A stretch of DNA of 64,000 nucleotides from Populus alba (GCF_005239225.2 NC_133293.1:4216001-4280000); one strand, 5' to 3'. Counted from the first letter of the stretch, positions 48,043 to 61,074 are shown. Notes: a model not told the origin generated them from the sequence alone. A program made the numbers and translations.

Positions 48043-48150
48043 CTTGAATTTTTAAGGGACTAGCGCGAAAGTCTAGGTGGGGGAGAGCAAAGAATGGGGA
48101 AAGAAAATGGTTATCGATGCCAAACCATCGTGAGTCTTGACACACGCGTT
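48043..48150 (-). repeat. 108-base segment shared with 31312-31419, inside gag
   Basis: The reverse complement of 48043-48150 matches 31312-31419 with about five differences, for example GGTTTGGCATCGATAACCAT and CTCTCCCCCACCTAGACTTT in both. Athila gag wording stops at the right joint (EEEEEIETR) and a stop codon follows within the insert. Just left of it two Athila segments are duplicated: TTTGTCCTCTTTCTTTGACC (47869 and 48003) and GTTGAGTTATACTT (47825 and 48032). Confidence 0.8.
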
Positions 48151-49526
48151 TCTATCTCTTCTTCTTCCTCCATCTCAATTTGTTTCGACCTTTTCTCTTC
48201 AAGTTCTTTCCCACTTCGTAACATGATCACACTAACATTCTCTTTTGGATTCAATGCTTGGGAGGGTAATTTTCCATTCATTTGTGCTTCCAATTTCCCC
48301 ACACTTGAAGCTACTTACCCCATTTGCTTCTCCAAGTTGTGAATACTTGACCTTGTTTCCTGTTGAAAAGATATGACATTTTGTTGCAAGGTCACAGTGT
48401 TAGAAGCCAAAGTTTTCATCATCTCATGAAGATCATAACTGGATGACGACCCCATAACATTGGAGTTTGTAAATGGAGGGGGTTATCTTGCTTGATAATT
48501 CTGTTGGGGCTGAAATCTATGGGGATGGAACGGTTGGCCTTGATTACCTTGTTGAGGTGGGTTCCCATAGTATAAGTTTGGATGATCTCTCCATCTAGGA
48601 TTGTACGTGTTGGAAAATGGATCATATTTACGTTAGGGATGTCCATTAAATGCTCCATCAACTGCATTAGCTTGTTCAATGTAATCTTCTTGCATTGTTG
48701 GGCACATATCGGAAACATGTCCTTGTAAAGAGCATATGCTACAAGCTTTCACTTGTTGTATATTGCCACAAGCCAAAGAATGCACAAGAGAAGTAAAATC
48801 ATTAACTTTATTCTCAAGGTTAGAAATACTTACCTCATTTACTCGTTTGTTTGCGAAGTCTCCTCGCGTGCCAAATTGTTTCAAGTTGGTTGCCATATTT
48901 GAGATCAATTGGCGTGCAGCCTCGGGTGTTTTATCTACCAATGCCCCTCCACTTGCAGCATCAATGATACTACGGTTAGTAGGCATCAATCCTTTATAGA
49001 AATATTAAATGAACAGCTGATCGGGTATTTGATGATGAGGGCATTGAATACACACTTGCTCAAATCTTTCCCAATACTCGGAAAGTGTCTCTCCGTGATA
49101 TTGTCGAATCCCACATAATTATTTCCTTATGTTGGCAACTCGAGATGCTGGGAAATACTTCTTAATAAAGATCTTCTTCATGCCATTCCAAGTTCCAATT
49201 GAACATGGGAGAATGGAGAAAAACCACGCCTTTGCTGCCCCTTTTAAAGAGAAAGGGAAAGCTTTCAACTTAACCTGTTCTTCGTCAACTCCATTCGAAT
49301 TCATGCCAACACAAACCATATGGAACTCCTTAAGATGAGTATGAGGATCTTCTCCTGCAAGACCATTAAATGTTGGTAGCAAATGTATAAAACCAGATTT
49401 GAGCTCAAAGTTTACATTATTATCGATGTTTATGCACAATGCCTGATTTTCCATGTTAGGAGCAGCAAGCTCCTTGAGTGTTTGTTGTCGTGCAATAGCC
49501 ATAGTGTTGAGGCGAGCTTCCTTCAT
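48151..49526 (-). pseudogene. gag: Athila-like gag with CCHC knuckle
   Basis: The capsid part is open at 49119-49526 (GFIHLLPTFNGLAGEDPHTH, VKLKAFPFSLKGAAKAWFFS), the usual Retrotrans_gag wording. After a stop and shift, the frame at 48633-48989 carries the nucleocapsid knuckle C83-C86-H91-C96 (CSICSLQGHVSDMC). A Gln/Asn/Pro-rich linker and an acidic coiled segment (RSGKELEEKR.., 48302 downward) follow. Gag would form the virus-like particle. Several breaks and the 108-base insert end it. Confidence 0.8.
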
Positions 49527-49951
49527 AACCTGCGTAAAGCTTTTTCTATTTCGAGATCTAACTGCACTTGACTTTGATTAGTAGAATGGGTTACTGGCAT
49601 AAATCATCAAGAAAACTCAAAAGAAACCAACCACACAAGAGATCAAAAACAATGTAAATTGTACAAAAATCCTACACTAGAAAACTAAAATTGCCTAAAA
49701 AAATTAAAAAATAGTGGAATTTGGCCTCGGTAGAGTGGGGCTAGTAATTTACCACTAGTCCTGTTTAGAACGTCGTTTCCCTTCAGGAAACAAAAGGTTG
49801 ATATCTAATTCCACCAAAAAATTTGTTTTGAACAGTACCGCTGTCGTAATGATCAGTACTGCAGCAAGCAAAAATTATGTTTTTTTTTTCAGAAAAATAA
49901 ATAAATATCACAAAAAATAAAAATAATAACACAACAATCAACTAAAATTAC

Positions 49952-49970
49952 TTCCTCGGCAACGACACCA
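49952..49970 (-). promoter_or_regulatory. tRNA-Asp-type primer-binding site
   Basis: On the minus strand the sequence reads TGGTGTCGTTGCCGAGGAA, five bases past the LTR end. It resembles the TGGCGCCGTTGCCGGGGA type that pairs with the tRNA-Asp 3' end in Athila-like elements, with a few changes. Confidence 0.75.
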
Positions 49971-49975
49971 AAATT

Positions 49976-51500
49976 TGTTGTGATGTCGCGATCGCACAAA
50001 TTAATTACCCTAGCTTCAATCACAACACACAAGATAGTATAGAGGAAGCAAGGGGTTGATCCCAAGAGGAAGGTTCAAGTCAGATTTTTATGCTAGATGA
50101 TATGCAATTTACGGGGGGGATTTGGATGTTATCTAGGCTAAAGCAAAAGAAAATAGAAAACTATTAAACGAAATTTAATAAAATCAAAAAATTATCAAGA
50201 GAACAAACCCTGGTCACAAGCACACATCCACCTATAGAAATCAAAACTGATCATGGAAACGAAACATCAATTTATATTTTGAATATTTATCTCTTCTTAA
50301 CATTGGTTAGTTAATGGATCCGCCGTATAACTAACCCTAATCATCAAACAACCACAATGTCCGCACTAGTAATTTAATTCAATGACAGCCTTAAGAACTA
50401 GATAAGTTTATTAATCAAGAAAACATAACTGTCCTCAGTCTATGTTTGATTTGATTGAATTTTCTCCCTAAGATTAATAATGTAGATTCGCCACAATTAA
50501 TAAACCCAGTTGCTTCACAAGTTCATATACCACAACTTTGGTTTTGATATCAAACTTAGCAATAGATTGTCTACAATAAAAACTTAGAGTCCGCTCTAGC
50601 AATTAAAATAAGCAATCATAGGAAAAATAAGCATAGGAGAATAAACATATTCATCATATGAATTGAAAAGAAAATATAAAATAAATCTCACAGTTCTTAA
50701 AATCCGAAGGTTTCTGTGTCCTTGCAACCAAGAAAACAAGTTTAATCTTGCATATTTGTTGAACAACTAATTAAAAAGATGGAAGAATGCATGATTTAGG
50801 GTTTCGTAGAGGAAGGGGGGCATTTTTTCTCTTGTTGGCTGGCTGCCCCTCCTTCTCTTCTCTCATTCTTTTTATATCCTATGAAACCCTAGTCTCTATT
50901 TTACAAAATAGTCCTCTCTTAAGTAGACTGTTTACATTTAAGTACTTCAATAAATATTTTCCTTAAAAAAAAAAAAAAGAAATAGTCTTGCATGAAATCT
51001 TCAAGCTTTGGCTTAGAAGAGCTGAATTGCTGAAATAAAAACTTGGATATCGGTTTAGATGCTTCGGAACGTAATTTGGACTCGTTTCTTCACGAAACCT
51101 GTTTGCTGGCATAATTCAGTTGTCATCTTTGAAAAATCATATCTCCCTCATATGACAATTTTTTTGGCTGAAGTTTGGAGCGTTTATAGGAATTTGAGTC
51201 AAGAATCCAAAACAATTGAGTTTGCATCAATTGGACTTCTGTAGCTCCAGATATTCAAGTCGGAATAACCGAAGGTCAACACTGGCAGATTGCGAGATTT
51301 GACTTTGAAAGCTGCGATTTCCATGCTCTTCCTTATTTTATTGTCTTGCCTTAGATTTCCAGAAAGGTATGGATGTTAGCGTTTTAATGCCACTAGAATC
51401 ACTTCATTTCGACTTTTAGAGCTCACGCTCTGCACAAAACATTGACTGAAGGTCAAATATGTCAATTACCTCCAATTTTCTCCTTTTTACATCTTTCATC
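49976..51500 (-). repeat. 5' LTR of the Athila-like element
   Basis: The + strand left edge TGTTGTGATG is the minus-strand ...CACAACA end. The right edge is not fixed; homology with the solo LTR at 41512-42948 is clear to about 51420. About 1.5 kb fits Athila LTRs. The segment gives no coding domain. Confidence 0.65.
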
Positions 51501-51589
51501 CAAAACTACCTTCAAAACATAAAACAAAGAATATCAAGGCATTTTATATATATATAAAAAAAAAACATATGCAAAAAACTAGTTAAATG

Positions 51590-52409
51590 TGGGTGAAACT
51601 ATCGAATAATATGGTTCATCACCCAACCCCAAGACCCAACCCAAAAAAAATAAGTAAATAAACAAAATAGAAAAATAAAAGAATTAAAAAATATGTGTAT
51701 ATAATGAATAAAAATAATATAAATTTATTGGTTTAATTCACCGACGCTAGAGTTAGGAATACAAATACTGGTTTAAATTTATATTATTTTTATTCATTAT
51801 ATTTTATTTCATTTAGCTTAGAAAAAATAAAAAATATATGCATGCGTAAAAATAAAATTTATTTTATTAGTTTATTCACTAATGTTCAAATCAGGAATGA
51901 AAATACTGATTTAATTGTATTTTTTTTTTATCTACATAAAAAATAAAAAATATATGTGAATGTGTAATAAAATAAATTTATTTGATTTGTTTATTCACTA
52001 GTGTTAGAGTCAGGAATAAAACATATTGATCTAAATTTATTTTATAGCTACTTAATATTTACCAATGCCAGAGTTGAAAATTATCGTAGTTAAATATTCA
52101 CTAGCGCCAGAGTCAGAATATTATAAGCAAATTATCATAGCATAAACTAATAAATGTTATGCAATTTAAGATAAAATCAGCAATGCAATTTGCCTTTGGG
52201 CAAAAACGTTTAAGGGGTGATAATATCTTTTCTTTTACGTAACCAGTCTCGAACCATAGGATCTCATTGACCAGTTAGGGTTCCTAGTGACCATAATACT
52301 AGGTGACGACTCCTTAAAACAAGACCATTCCACATCAAAGAATAGGATTCCAAAAATCTGTTCTTTCCTTGTAAAAATTTTAAGGCCGCCGCTATGTCCG
52401 AGTGAGACA
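51590..52409 (+). repeat. 5' LTR of the second Ogre-like element
   Basis: It ends GAGTGAGACA, four bases before the primer site. It shares AACCAGT.TCG.ACCATAG, TTAGGGTTC.TAGT and AGGCCGCCG with 20345-20500. Between 51730 and 52130 a motif TTATTCAC..ACGCTAGAGTTAGGAATA recurs about five times, related to the ~40-base motif in the first element's LTRs. The left boundary is uncertain. Confidence 0.65.
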
Positions 52410-52412
52410 GAA

Positions 52413-52431
52413 TGGCGACTTCATTAGGGTC
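52413..52431 (+). promoter_or_regulatory. tRNA-Arg-type primer-binding site
   Basis: TGGCGACTTCATTAGGGTC keeps the TGGCGACT core of Ogre/Tat primer sites better than the site at 20518. Confidence 0.7.
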
Positions 52432-53284
52432 CTTAGGATTAAGCTTTGTCTTTTTTCTTATTATTGTTATTTTGTTTGTTGTGTTTTTTTGTTTATTTTT
52501 CTTGCATTTACTGCTTCAGCATGCATCCTTATTTATATTGTCATGCATCACTTTGAGAGCACACATTTTACAACCTAGAATAAGTGAGGGAGTAAAGATA
52601 CCCCAATGGCTTTAGCCTAGGTAAGACTCCTGAAACCATCCAACTCTCGCTTGATTGTTTACTTGAAAGTGATTAATATGCCAAACTAATATTACTCAGG
52701 TCCTCTATCTTCACACTACTTGTAAGCCTCATATCGTGCTTTCAAGGATGATCATTGAGCATGCAAGAGACCTTTTGAAACTAGATAATGACCAACCCCT
52801 TAATGCACTCAACAATTAGGATCTTCCTACAAGGTTGTCACCCCGTGAAGGGCAAGTTTGCATTTCATACGTATTTTTTTAATTGAATCAACATTTTTAT
52901 ATAAATTGCATGATTTACATTTAACAGGTTGACATATAGGTCCCCATTGAAACCCACCTATAACACTCATTCGAGAAAAAGACAAATGGAAAATGAAGAA
53001 AAAGCCAAGTTGGAAGCCCAACACCAAAAAGAGGTGGACAATCTTAAAAAAAAGTCGCAAGGCTTACTAGTATACTCGAACAGGCCTTGAGAGATAAATC
53101 CAGAAAAGTAACACATATAGCTCAGTGTGAACCTATGCTCGTAAATCCCTTCAATCCACAGAATATGGGGCAAATGGGTTGTCATCTAATTTTCAACAAG
53201 CCATGCATTTCCAACCAGTATACCCTAGGAGAATGTCGTTTACCATTGATTCTACAAAGAAGAAATCTCAAAAGGGCAAGATGG

Positions 53285-53970
53285 TAAAAAAAGAGTGACT
53301 AGGAAAATGAACTACCCTAGAAGAGAGGGTAAGGGCAGTTGAGGGAAAACCATTTTGTGACCTGGTGAAAGCTGCCAAATGTGTTTCGTACCTAACGTAG
53401 TCATTCCTAAAAAGTTTAGGGTGCCATAATTCGTTAAATATATAGGAATCTAATGCCTTGTAACTCATCTCAAGGCATATTGTAACAAAATAGCTGAGGT
53501 GGTTATTGATGAAAAATGCTGATTCATTTCTTTCAAGACAGATTAAGTGGCGTTGCCCTCACTTGGTATATGCGATTGGACAATACCAAGGTTAAAAAAT
53601 GAAAGGATTTAGTTGATGCCTTCATGAGGCAATATAAGTTACATATAGATATGAGCCCTGATTGGTTAAGCTTGCAAGCTATGGAGAAGAACAACAAGGA
53701 GTCCATAAGAGAATACGCTGAAGATGGAGTGAGGTAGCTGTACAAGTTAACTCTTCTATGTTGGAAAAAGAGATGATCAGTTTATTTTCCAACACTTTTA
53801 AAGCTTCATACTTTGAATACTTGGTTAGAAGCTCTGCACAACATTTTACTGACCTAGTTGTTATAGCTGAGAGGATTGAACAAGCCATTGGGTTAGGTAA
53901 AATTGTTGATCTGACTAAAAAGAACGGTTTCACTGAAAAAGGAAAGGACACTGAAAGGGGTTGCTAAGGC
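53285..53970 (+). pseudogene. gag: Ogre-like gag remnant
   Basis: Read across stops and shifts, the stretch gives EERVRAVEGKPF, IQWRCPHLVY-type and KDLVDAFMRQY-type capsid wording. The best preserved piece is 53758-53967 (MLEKEMISLFSNTFKASYFE, DLVVIAERIEQAIGLGKI), the C-terminal capsid region typical of Ogre/Tat gag. There are at least six breaks and no zinc knuckle. The upstream region at ~52970-53100 gives a Lys-rich helical segment that may be the ORF1 end. Confidence 0.7.
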
Positions 53971-55206
53971 ATATACCCTTCCTATAGCTAATTTCTTCAC
54001 ACTGATACCTATAAATCAACTATCTTGAAGAAAAGAAGCTATGGTGATACTAGGCCAAGAATGGTCTGCATATGGCTTCAACTAACTGTTGAAAAGATGC
54101 CCTTATCGAGGAGAATGAATGATTGAAAGATTTTGAAAATTCCAATCAATGATCGCTAAATGTTTAGCCCTTTTATGTGTTCATAGCCCAATATGTTGGC
54201 ATAAGCTCTTTGTTGTTGAATTTCTCTTCCAAAGTTTTAATGAAATAATGAGTTTGTCATTTAATCGTATTTACGACCAAGTATTATTCATTCTCTTGAG
54301 AGAGTTTTCTTATAAAAACTCATGAATATACTTTTGAAGCCTTGCGTGATCTCATAGACGCAATTCACCTCTTTTACCAAAATCAGTTTTCCTATTGGAG
54401 TTTTGAAAATTGATCTAGCATTTTGATTTCAAAAATAATTTAATGTTTATTCAAAAATGATATTTTTGTCATTCTACTTGTAGAATGACAAGTGAATCAT
54501 GCAACTCCATCATTGATATGACTAAATTATGGATAAAAAACAGAAAAAAAAAAAAGAATAAATGAATAAACACCCTTGCCCCATGACTCTTGAAATCATG
54601 TGTTTTTAAATGTATGAATAATGGTATGTAGTGAACTCATTGCTCATGATTCATGAAATGCATCTTTGCAAAGACTAAACCATCACACTAGATGAGATCA
54701 AAGTTTATTGATCATAGCTATTTGCGCTTGAAATGAGAAAATGTCATTTTTGTTATTCCTTTCATATTCTGAAATAAGTACATCCCTTACGGTCCTATTT
54801 TGAGCCAAATAATTTTTCTTTCATGAAAGAAAAATCTCGACTAAGATCACACCCCATACAGGGGGGCATGAGAAAATTTCAATGAGAAGAGAAAAAAAAA
54901 GTCGTTAGAAAGAAAGAGGGGTATAAGAGCTCAAGAAATTCAAATGCGAGGGGCATGCCCAAATCACTAGGAAAAAATGACATCCAATATAAAGTAAGTA
55001 TGCCCTAGTAAAGCAATAAAAAAAATCAACAAATCAAATAAGAGCGGCAAAAGAAAATATAAATAATGTCAAGAGTCGAACTGCTGATAGTGATCCCCAA
55101 TCTTTGAAATCTTGAAATACTCTTTGAGCCTTATGAATCCTTTTCTTTCATAGCAAAAAAACATAGCCTATGTTACGTGCCTATAGAAGTCCTTTTATAG
55201 CACAGG

Positions 55207-56332
55207 TGTAAGTTATACCATACGGTTGGCTATGAAAGTGCTAAGCATTTGTTGTACCAAGTGTTATACAACACAAATCTAGATTAACCATTTAACAAGC
55301 AAGTTATTAAGAATTAATAAGATAAAAAGATAAGACATGTTAATAACAAACTTTTTTGGATATAAACATTGAAGTCCATGTTGAGTTTATATTATACATA
55401 TTCTAATACCAATAGTGAAACCTTTTTACCTTGACATAATAACTTAGCTAAACATAATGAAGAAGAGAAACATAAATAAACGACATAAGAACATAAGTAT
55501 AGTAAAGGAAATAAAAAGCATAAACAAGAGATTAAGGAAAATATAACATGAAATAAAACTTAAACAGTACAAAAATATAAAAAAAGAAATAAAAAACATG
55601 ATCTTGATATGAAAACCAAGATGCCTAAATGCATGAAAAATGCCTCCTTTTATAGGCTAAAATTTCAAACTATTAATTTGATGACTAATTGTTGAGTGGG
55701 AGGCCACATCTTGACATGGTGACAATCCTTATCTTCTTGTCTAAACAAAATGTCATTGATAACATCAGAATTTGAACAGACTTAACTCATGAAAAGTTCT
55801 AGGAGATTATCTCAGCTCTCCAACAAAAAAAAATTGAGGTCATTTGGACTTCTAGAACTCGAGATATGGGTTGAACACTAAACAGTGTCTGGGTTGTAGG
55901 ACAGATTCAGACTTCTCTGTTGTTGCTACAATTTGGACTTGAAAACAACATTTTTAAATCTTAGACTCCTATGAAAGTTTTAGGCCTATGTCTTGGCTTT
56001 CCATTCATATAGAGCAAACCTAAATCCAAGATCTACAACTCCAGATATGACCCAATGATCGAACAGTGTTCCAGTTTGGACTGAACCATCATCTCTTTTC
56101 TAAGTTTGGCCTTCTCTTTGTCTTTTAAATTTCAGTAGTTAAACTCATCAATCAATCCTTTGATTTATGTGATATGTCTACATTTAAGATGAACATTTAC
56201 CATAAATTAAAGGCATCTTATAGTATTAAACTTATTATTATAAAATATGCTTTCGTTAAGGAGTTATTGATACTTCAAGAGCAAAATGATTATATAAAAC
56301 CTTGATAAAAATACACTTTTAAGTACTAATCA
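55207..56332 (+). repeat. LTR-like family R, longest copy
   Basis: It begins TGTAAGTTATACCATACGG and ends AAGTACTAATCA, giving TG..CA ends over 1126 bases. It contains no coding domain. Flanks ACAGG and GTAAT do not form a target duplication. Related copies on the other strand are at 45868-46811 and 58661-59597. Confidence 0.75.
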
Positions 56333-58660
56333 GTAATCAAAAGCTAAATTGATGAAAATTAAAAGGGTGATGGTCAATTGGAGGTCCAATTGAATAAATC
56401 ATAAACCAATGACCATAATGAAAATGGCGTTAAACTTAAGGTTGATATTTGAGTATAACGGGGGTTAAATTGCATGTAATTAAAATGTTTTTTGTATCAA
56501 TTTAGGGTTCATGTGTTACAATTGAAAGAACATAGACTAGATTGAAACTTTGCCAAATCCCAAATTAAAAACCTTAATTTATAGGGTTTAACTCAGACGA
56601 CGCGTCATTCAGTCTCTGTTTATTTTCTTCCTTGGTAGTTCACAATAATCAAGTTGACACATTCCAAGAGCTCGTTGTGAAGTACTAGACCTCTAAACAG
56701 CATGAGGTTTTTACAAATGAAAGAGGAACATCCTCTTTACAACCCTATTTTTATGAAAATAGATGTTTACATCCTAATATTTACATGGAAGTCCTCAATA
56801 TCTTATCTCTAATCAGCCATCACTCAATTTTCATATTTGGGGTTGATCAAGTTTACACCTTTGAACGAATGAATGTGGAGTTATAGACCATCAAATTGAC
56901 AAAAAATGGATCCAAATAAAAGTTGTGGACCCCTTCCTACCAAATTCAGATGGTCTCAAAAAACAATGATGTTAAAATTTCTCCGACAAGGCCTCGAAAG
57001 TGGGCACCTCAGCTAGCCTCCACAATGCAACTACCATGCAAAAAATAATTTGGTTTACATGTGTTCACACACAAAGGATCCTTAATAGGTCCTTATGAAG
57101 GGTTCACAACACTCCTGTTAAGATCAAGAGGTCTGAAATGGATTCAAGACGTCTTAAAACCCTATAAATACCCCTCCTTAAGATCAAAAAGGCTGGAGAG
57201 AAAGTTGGGAAAGAAAAAAGAGAAAACAAAACAAAACAAAACAAAAGAGTAATATCAATAAGAAACATAAGGGTAGAGGTTCAAGAGCAAAAAAGAAGTT
57301 TTTTTAAGCTTTGTAAGCTTGTGAGAGGCAAAACTTTTCAAAAAGAAGCCAAGAGAGAGTAGTTATTACAGGTATACATTGCAGACCCAAAAGTAGGTTC
57401 TTTATGGCCTGCTTTAGTTATTATTATTATTTTTTTTTTTTTTATGTTTATGTTTACAAAATGCTTAACAAAAAATGTTGCATTCACCTCTTTATTACTT
57501 TGATTTCTATTTAATAAAGGTATTATAAAGTTATTTTTATTTTTTTAATGTATTAAAGTTGTTGTTTAAGTTTTCCTTTTGATATATAAATTTGTTTTAG
57601 CTTTGGTTTAGTTTAAGTTATGCATGTTTAAGCAAAAGTGTTTATCCTTAACTTAGTGAGTTTGTTCATACACAAAATGAGTTAAGAAAACCAATTTTGA
57701 ATCCATGTTGCATGAACATGTAGGTTGCTTTAAGTTGTTAATTTCTAAATTTGGTATCTTATACTTAATTTTGATTGTTTGATTATTTTTTTATTTGTGT
57801 TGTTTTTTAGATTGCAAACATGTTTTGTATGATATTGTGACTTGTTGAAATAACGAAAACATGCTTTAGAGGCCAAAAATGCCCATTTCTGGGTTTGGCA
57901 GTAACTACCTCATAGTTGGGTTTTTTGTTAGGTTTCTAGGTAATGTTATTCATGTTCTTGGGAAAAAATATTGCCTTAGCCTTTTTATTTGGACCAATTT
58001 TGGTTTATTTCTTTACATAAAACCATTTTTTATGCACGTTTATTTGCATCAATAACACATTTATAATGATTTTTAATCTTAAGATTTTTGTTTTGAACCA
58101 AACCCATTTTGATCAATTTGACGATTTAATTATAAATCAAAGTAAATGAATCTTAATTCTTGATCCTTTAATGATTTAACACCTTTATGTGCTTTTGATT
58201 TCATGAAATCTGGTATGGATTTGAGTTCATGTTGTTAGGTTTTGTTTCGGGTGTTATTTGGGTTATTTATTTTTTTATGTTTGATATGTTTTGTTCATAA
58301 TTTTTTTTAGTTTTGGTGTATTTTGGTGGTTTAATCTTTTTTTTTTTTTCTGTAGTTTTGTTTTTTTGGGGTGTTTTTCGGGTCAAACTAGAATTTTTTG
58401 TTTGGTTTATGGTCGAATCAAAAAATTTTTCTTTTTCGAGTCAACTTAGTTTGGTCGACTTAGTCGGGTAGGTTAAAAAAACGTAAGAAAAATATTTTCT
58501 TTTTTTTTTTACATGTGGCTAAAAATCCTAAAGTTATTTAAGCATTTTTTTAAAAAAATCTAAAATACTTTGACATGTTTAAAAAAAAAAAATATTGCAT
58601 TGATTTTCACCAATAAGTTTGTAAAATTCCAAATTGAGCAAAATATATCCAAATAAAAGA
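56333..58660. other. Unassigned repeat-like DNA, possible LTR promoter
   Basis: No coding domain is seen. A CCTATAAATACCCC box at about 57162-57174, followed by AAG-rich transcribed-leader-like DNA, resembles an LTR promoter and R-U5. The following kilobase is T-rich. It may be the left part of the third Ogre-like LTR, separated by the family R foldback, but I could not align it. Confidence 0.4.
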
Positions 58661-60047
58661 TGATTGATACTTAAAAGTGTATTTTTATCAAGGTTTTATA
58701 TCATCATTTTGCATTTGAAGTATCAATAACTCCTTAACAAAAGCATGTTTTATAATAACAAGTCTGATACTATAAGATACCTTTAATTTATGGTAAATGT
58801 GCATCTTAAATGTTGGCCTATCGCATAAATCAAAGAATTGATTGATGAGTTTAAATGCTGAAATTTAAAAGACAAAAAGAGGGCCAAACTTAGAAAAGAG
58901 ATGATGGTTCAGTCCAAACTGGAACATTGTTCAGTCATTAGGTCATCTATGGAGCTGTAGATCTTGGATTTAGGTATGCTTTATATGGATGTAAGGATAA
59001 GACATAGGCCTAAAACTTTCATGAGGAGTCCAAGATTTAAAAATGCCGTTTTCAAGTCCAAATTGTAGTAACAACGGAGAAGTCCGAATCTGTTTTGCAC
59101 CCCAGACATTGTTCAATGTTTCACCCATATCTTGAGTTCTAGAAGTCCAAATGACCTCAATTGTTTTTTGCTAGAAAGATGAGATAATTTCCTAGAACTT
59201 TCATGAGTTAAGTTTGTTCAAATTCTGACGTTATTAATGACTTTTTGTTTAGATAAGAAGATAAGAATTGTCATCAAGTCAAGATGTGGCCACCCACTCA
59301 ACAATTAGTCATCAAATCAATAGTTTTTTAAATTTGGCCTATATAAAATGAGATATTTGCCATGGCATTTAGGCATCTTGGTTTTAAAAATCAAGATCAA
59401 TGATCATGCTCTTTATTTTTTTCTTTATATTTTTGTAATGTTTAAGTTTTATTTCATGTTATATCTTCCTTAATCTCTTGTTTATGCTTTTCATTTTCTT
59501 TACTATACTTATAATCTTATGTTGTTAATTTATATTTATCTTCTTCATTATATTTAGTTAAGTTTATTATGTCAAGGTGAAAAGGTTTCACTAATGATGT
59601 CTGGGCTGTAGGACAAATTCAGACTTCTCCATTGTTGCTACAATTTGGACTTGAAAACAACAGTTATAAATCTTGGACTTCTCATGAAAGTTTTAGGCCT
59701 ATGTCTTAGCTTTCCATTCATATAAAGCAGACCTAAATTCGAGATCTATAGCTCCAGATATGACCCAATTACCGAATAATATTTTAATTTGGATTGAACC
59801 AGCATCTCTTTTCTAAGTTTGGCCCTCTCTTTTGTCCTTTTAAATTCAGTACTTAAACTCATCAATTAACCCTTTCATTTATGTGATAGACCTGCATTTA
59901 AGATGAACATTTACCATAAATTAAAGGTATCTTATATTATTAGATATGTTATTATAAAATATGCTTTAGTTAAGGAGTTATTGATACTTCAAGTACAAAA
60001 TGATGATATAAAACCTTGATAAAAATACCACTTTTAAGTACTAATCA
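58661..60047. repeat. Family R foldback (inverted pair, ~450-base arms)
   Basis: Positions 58661-59597 are family R in reverse orientation, and 59598-60047 are the 3' ~450 bases of the same family in forward orientation. The two ends TGATTGATACTTAAAAGTG and CACTTTTAAGTACTAATCA face each other. The arms (58661-~59110 and 59598-60047) match at about 85-88 percent by eye around a ~490-base loop. RNA read through this region could fold into a long duplex. Confidence 0.8.
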
Positions 60048-61074
60048 AGAACCATTAGTGTCGGTAATGACCTCCTTATAATTGGGACAAAGCAACATAA
60101 TGAGTGTTCTTGGTGAAAAATAATTGATAATATTTATGAAACATAAATAATAAGTGAATTCAGGAATGATAAATTCTAGACGTAGTAAAAAAAAAAAAGT
60201 GTGGATTGTAGGAAATTATGATTGTATATGTGTGTGTGCGCTGCGCGCGCATATATATGGGGTAACTCTCTCATCTTTGCTATATTTTTACTTTTAATAT
60301 AATTATTCCAACATTGTGATATTACAGGTCCTTCATAATCACACCAAGAGTAGTGACCAAGGCCCTCTAGTCCTTTTTGTATGAATTAGAAATTAAATGA
60401 TGTATTTCGTCTTTAAGTGTTTATATGACTTAAAATGTAATAGTACCTCTTATATTAATGTTGAGACATAAGATTTTACAGATTTTATGCTTGTAATATT
60501 ATCATTACTATCTCTATTTAATTATGAATTTCATGTGTTTTAAATGGGAAAGGAAATAAATATATGTAAGTTGTTATGTTTTTATACCTATGAATGATTG
60601 TTGTTGATATGATTAAGGAATTGGTATAAAATATGTACAAGATAATTATTGATAACTTGGGATCTCCCGACATAGGAGAGAGTTTGCCGAGAAATTTTAG
60701 TAATCCTTAGATGAGCTCAGCAAAAAAAAAAGAAAATCCCAGAATTTTCATTAGGGATGATTGATATGTCTGATCTCAAGAATAAGAATGGTTTACACTA
60801 CATTTCAAAAAATACCAAAAAGAAATTATTTTGTTTCTTTTAATACATGAGATTATAAAAACATATATGTAAGGCATGTTCTTAATATTAAATAAAAATC
60901 ACTTTATTTTTTTTGGTATTAGAACAATTAGGTTTTTTTAATCTGATAAGATAAAAACCTCTTTATTGAATAGTACTTTTCTTAAACCTTAGATAGATCA
61001 ACAGTTATAAAACACAAGTTTTTCTTAGTTTATATATATTAAACAAATAAACAATGTAGCTAAAACTTTTTTTT
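60048..61074. other. AT-rich stretch without gene
   Basis: No coding domain is seen. A short TGTGTGTGCGCTGCGCGCGC run lies near 60228-60250. It may be LTR interior of the third Ogre-like remnant. Confidence 0.4.

Larger units (their letters stand above)
46812..51500 (-). mobile_element. Athila-like Ty3/gypsy element with RT-integrase deletion
   Basis: In minus-strand order: LTR (right boundary uncertain, 51440-51600; left end 49976), primer site (49952-49970), gag (49526 to ~48150), protease (~47820-47204), the very start of RT fused to the integrase C-terminus, then a break at 46811. The primer site and gag/protease wording place it with Athila-like elements. It lacks nearly all of RT, RNase H and integrase and has frameshifts, so it is a dead deletion derivative. 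Confidence 0.75.
51590..55206 (+). mobile_element. Second Ogre-like element, gag-only deletion derivative
   Basis: It has an LTR end and primer site like the first Ogre-like element, a decayed gag, then passes almost directly (~54150-54280) into the family's 3' UTR (54280-55190, matching 25960-26850). RT, RNase H and integrase are absent, so an internal deletion of at least ~3 kb is inferred. Its right part is cut by a family R repeat at 55207, and no 3' LTR is seen. Confidence 0.7.
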
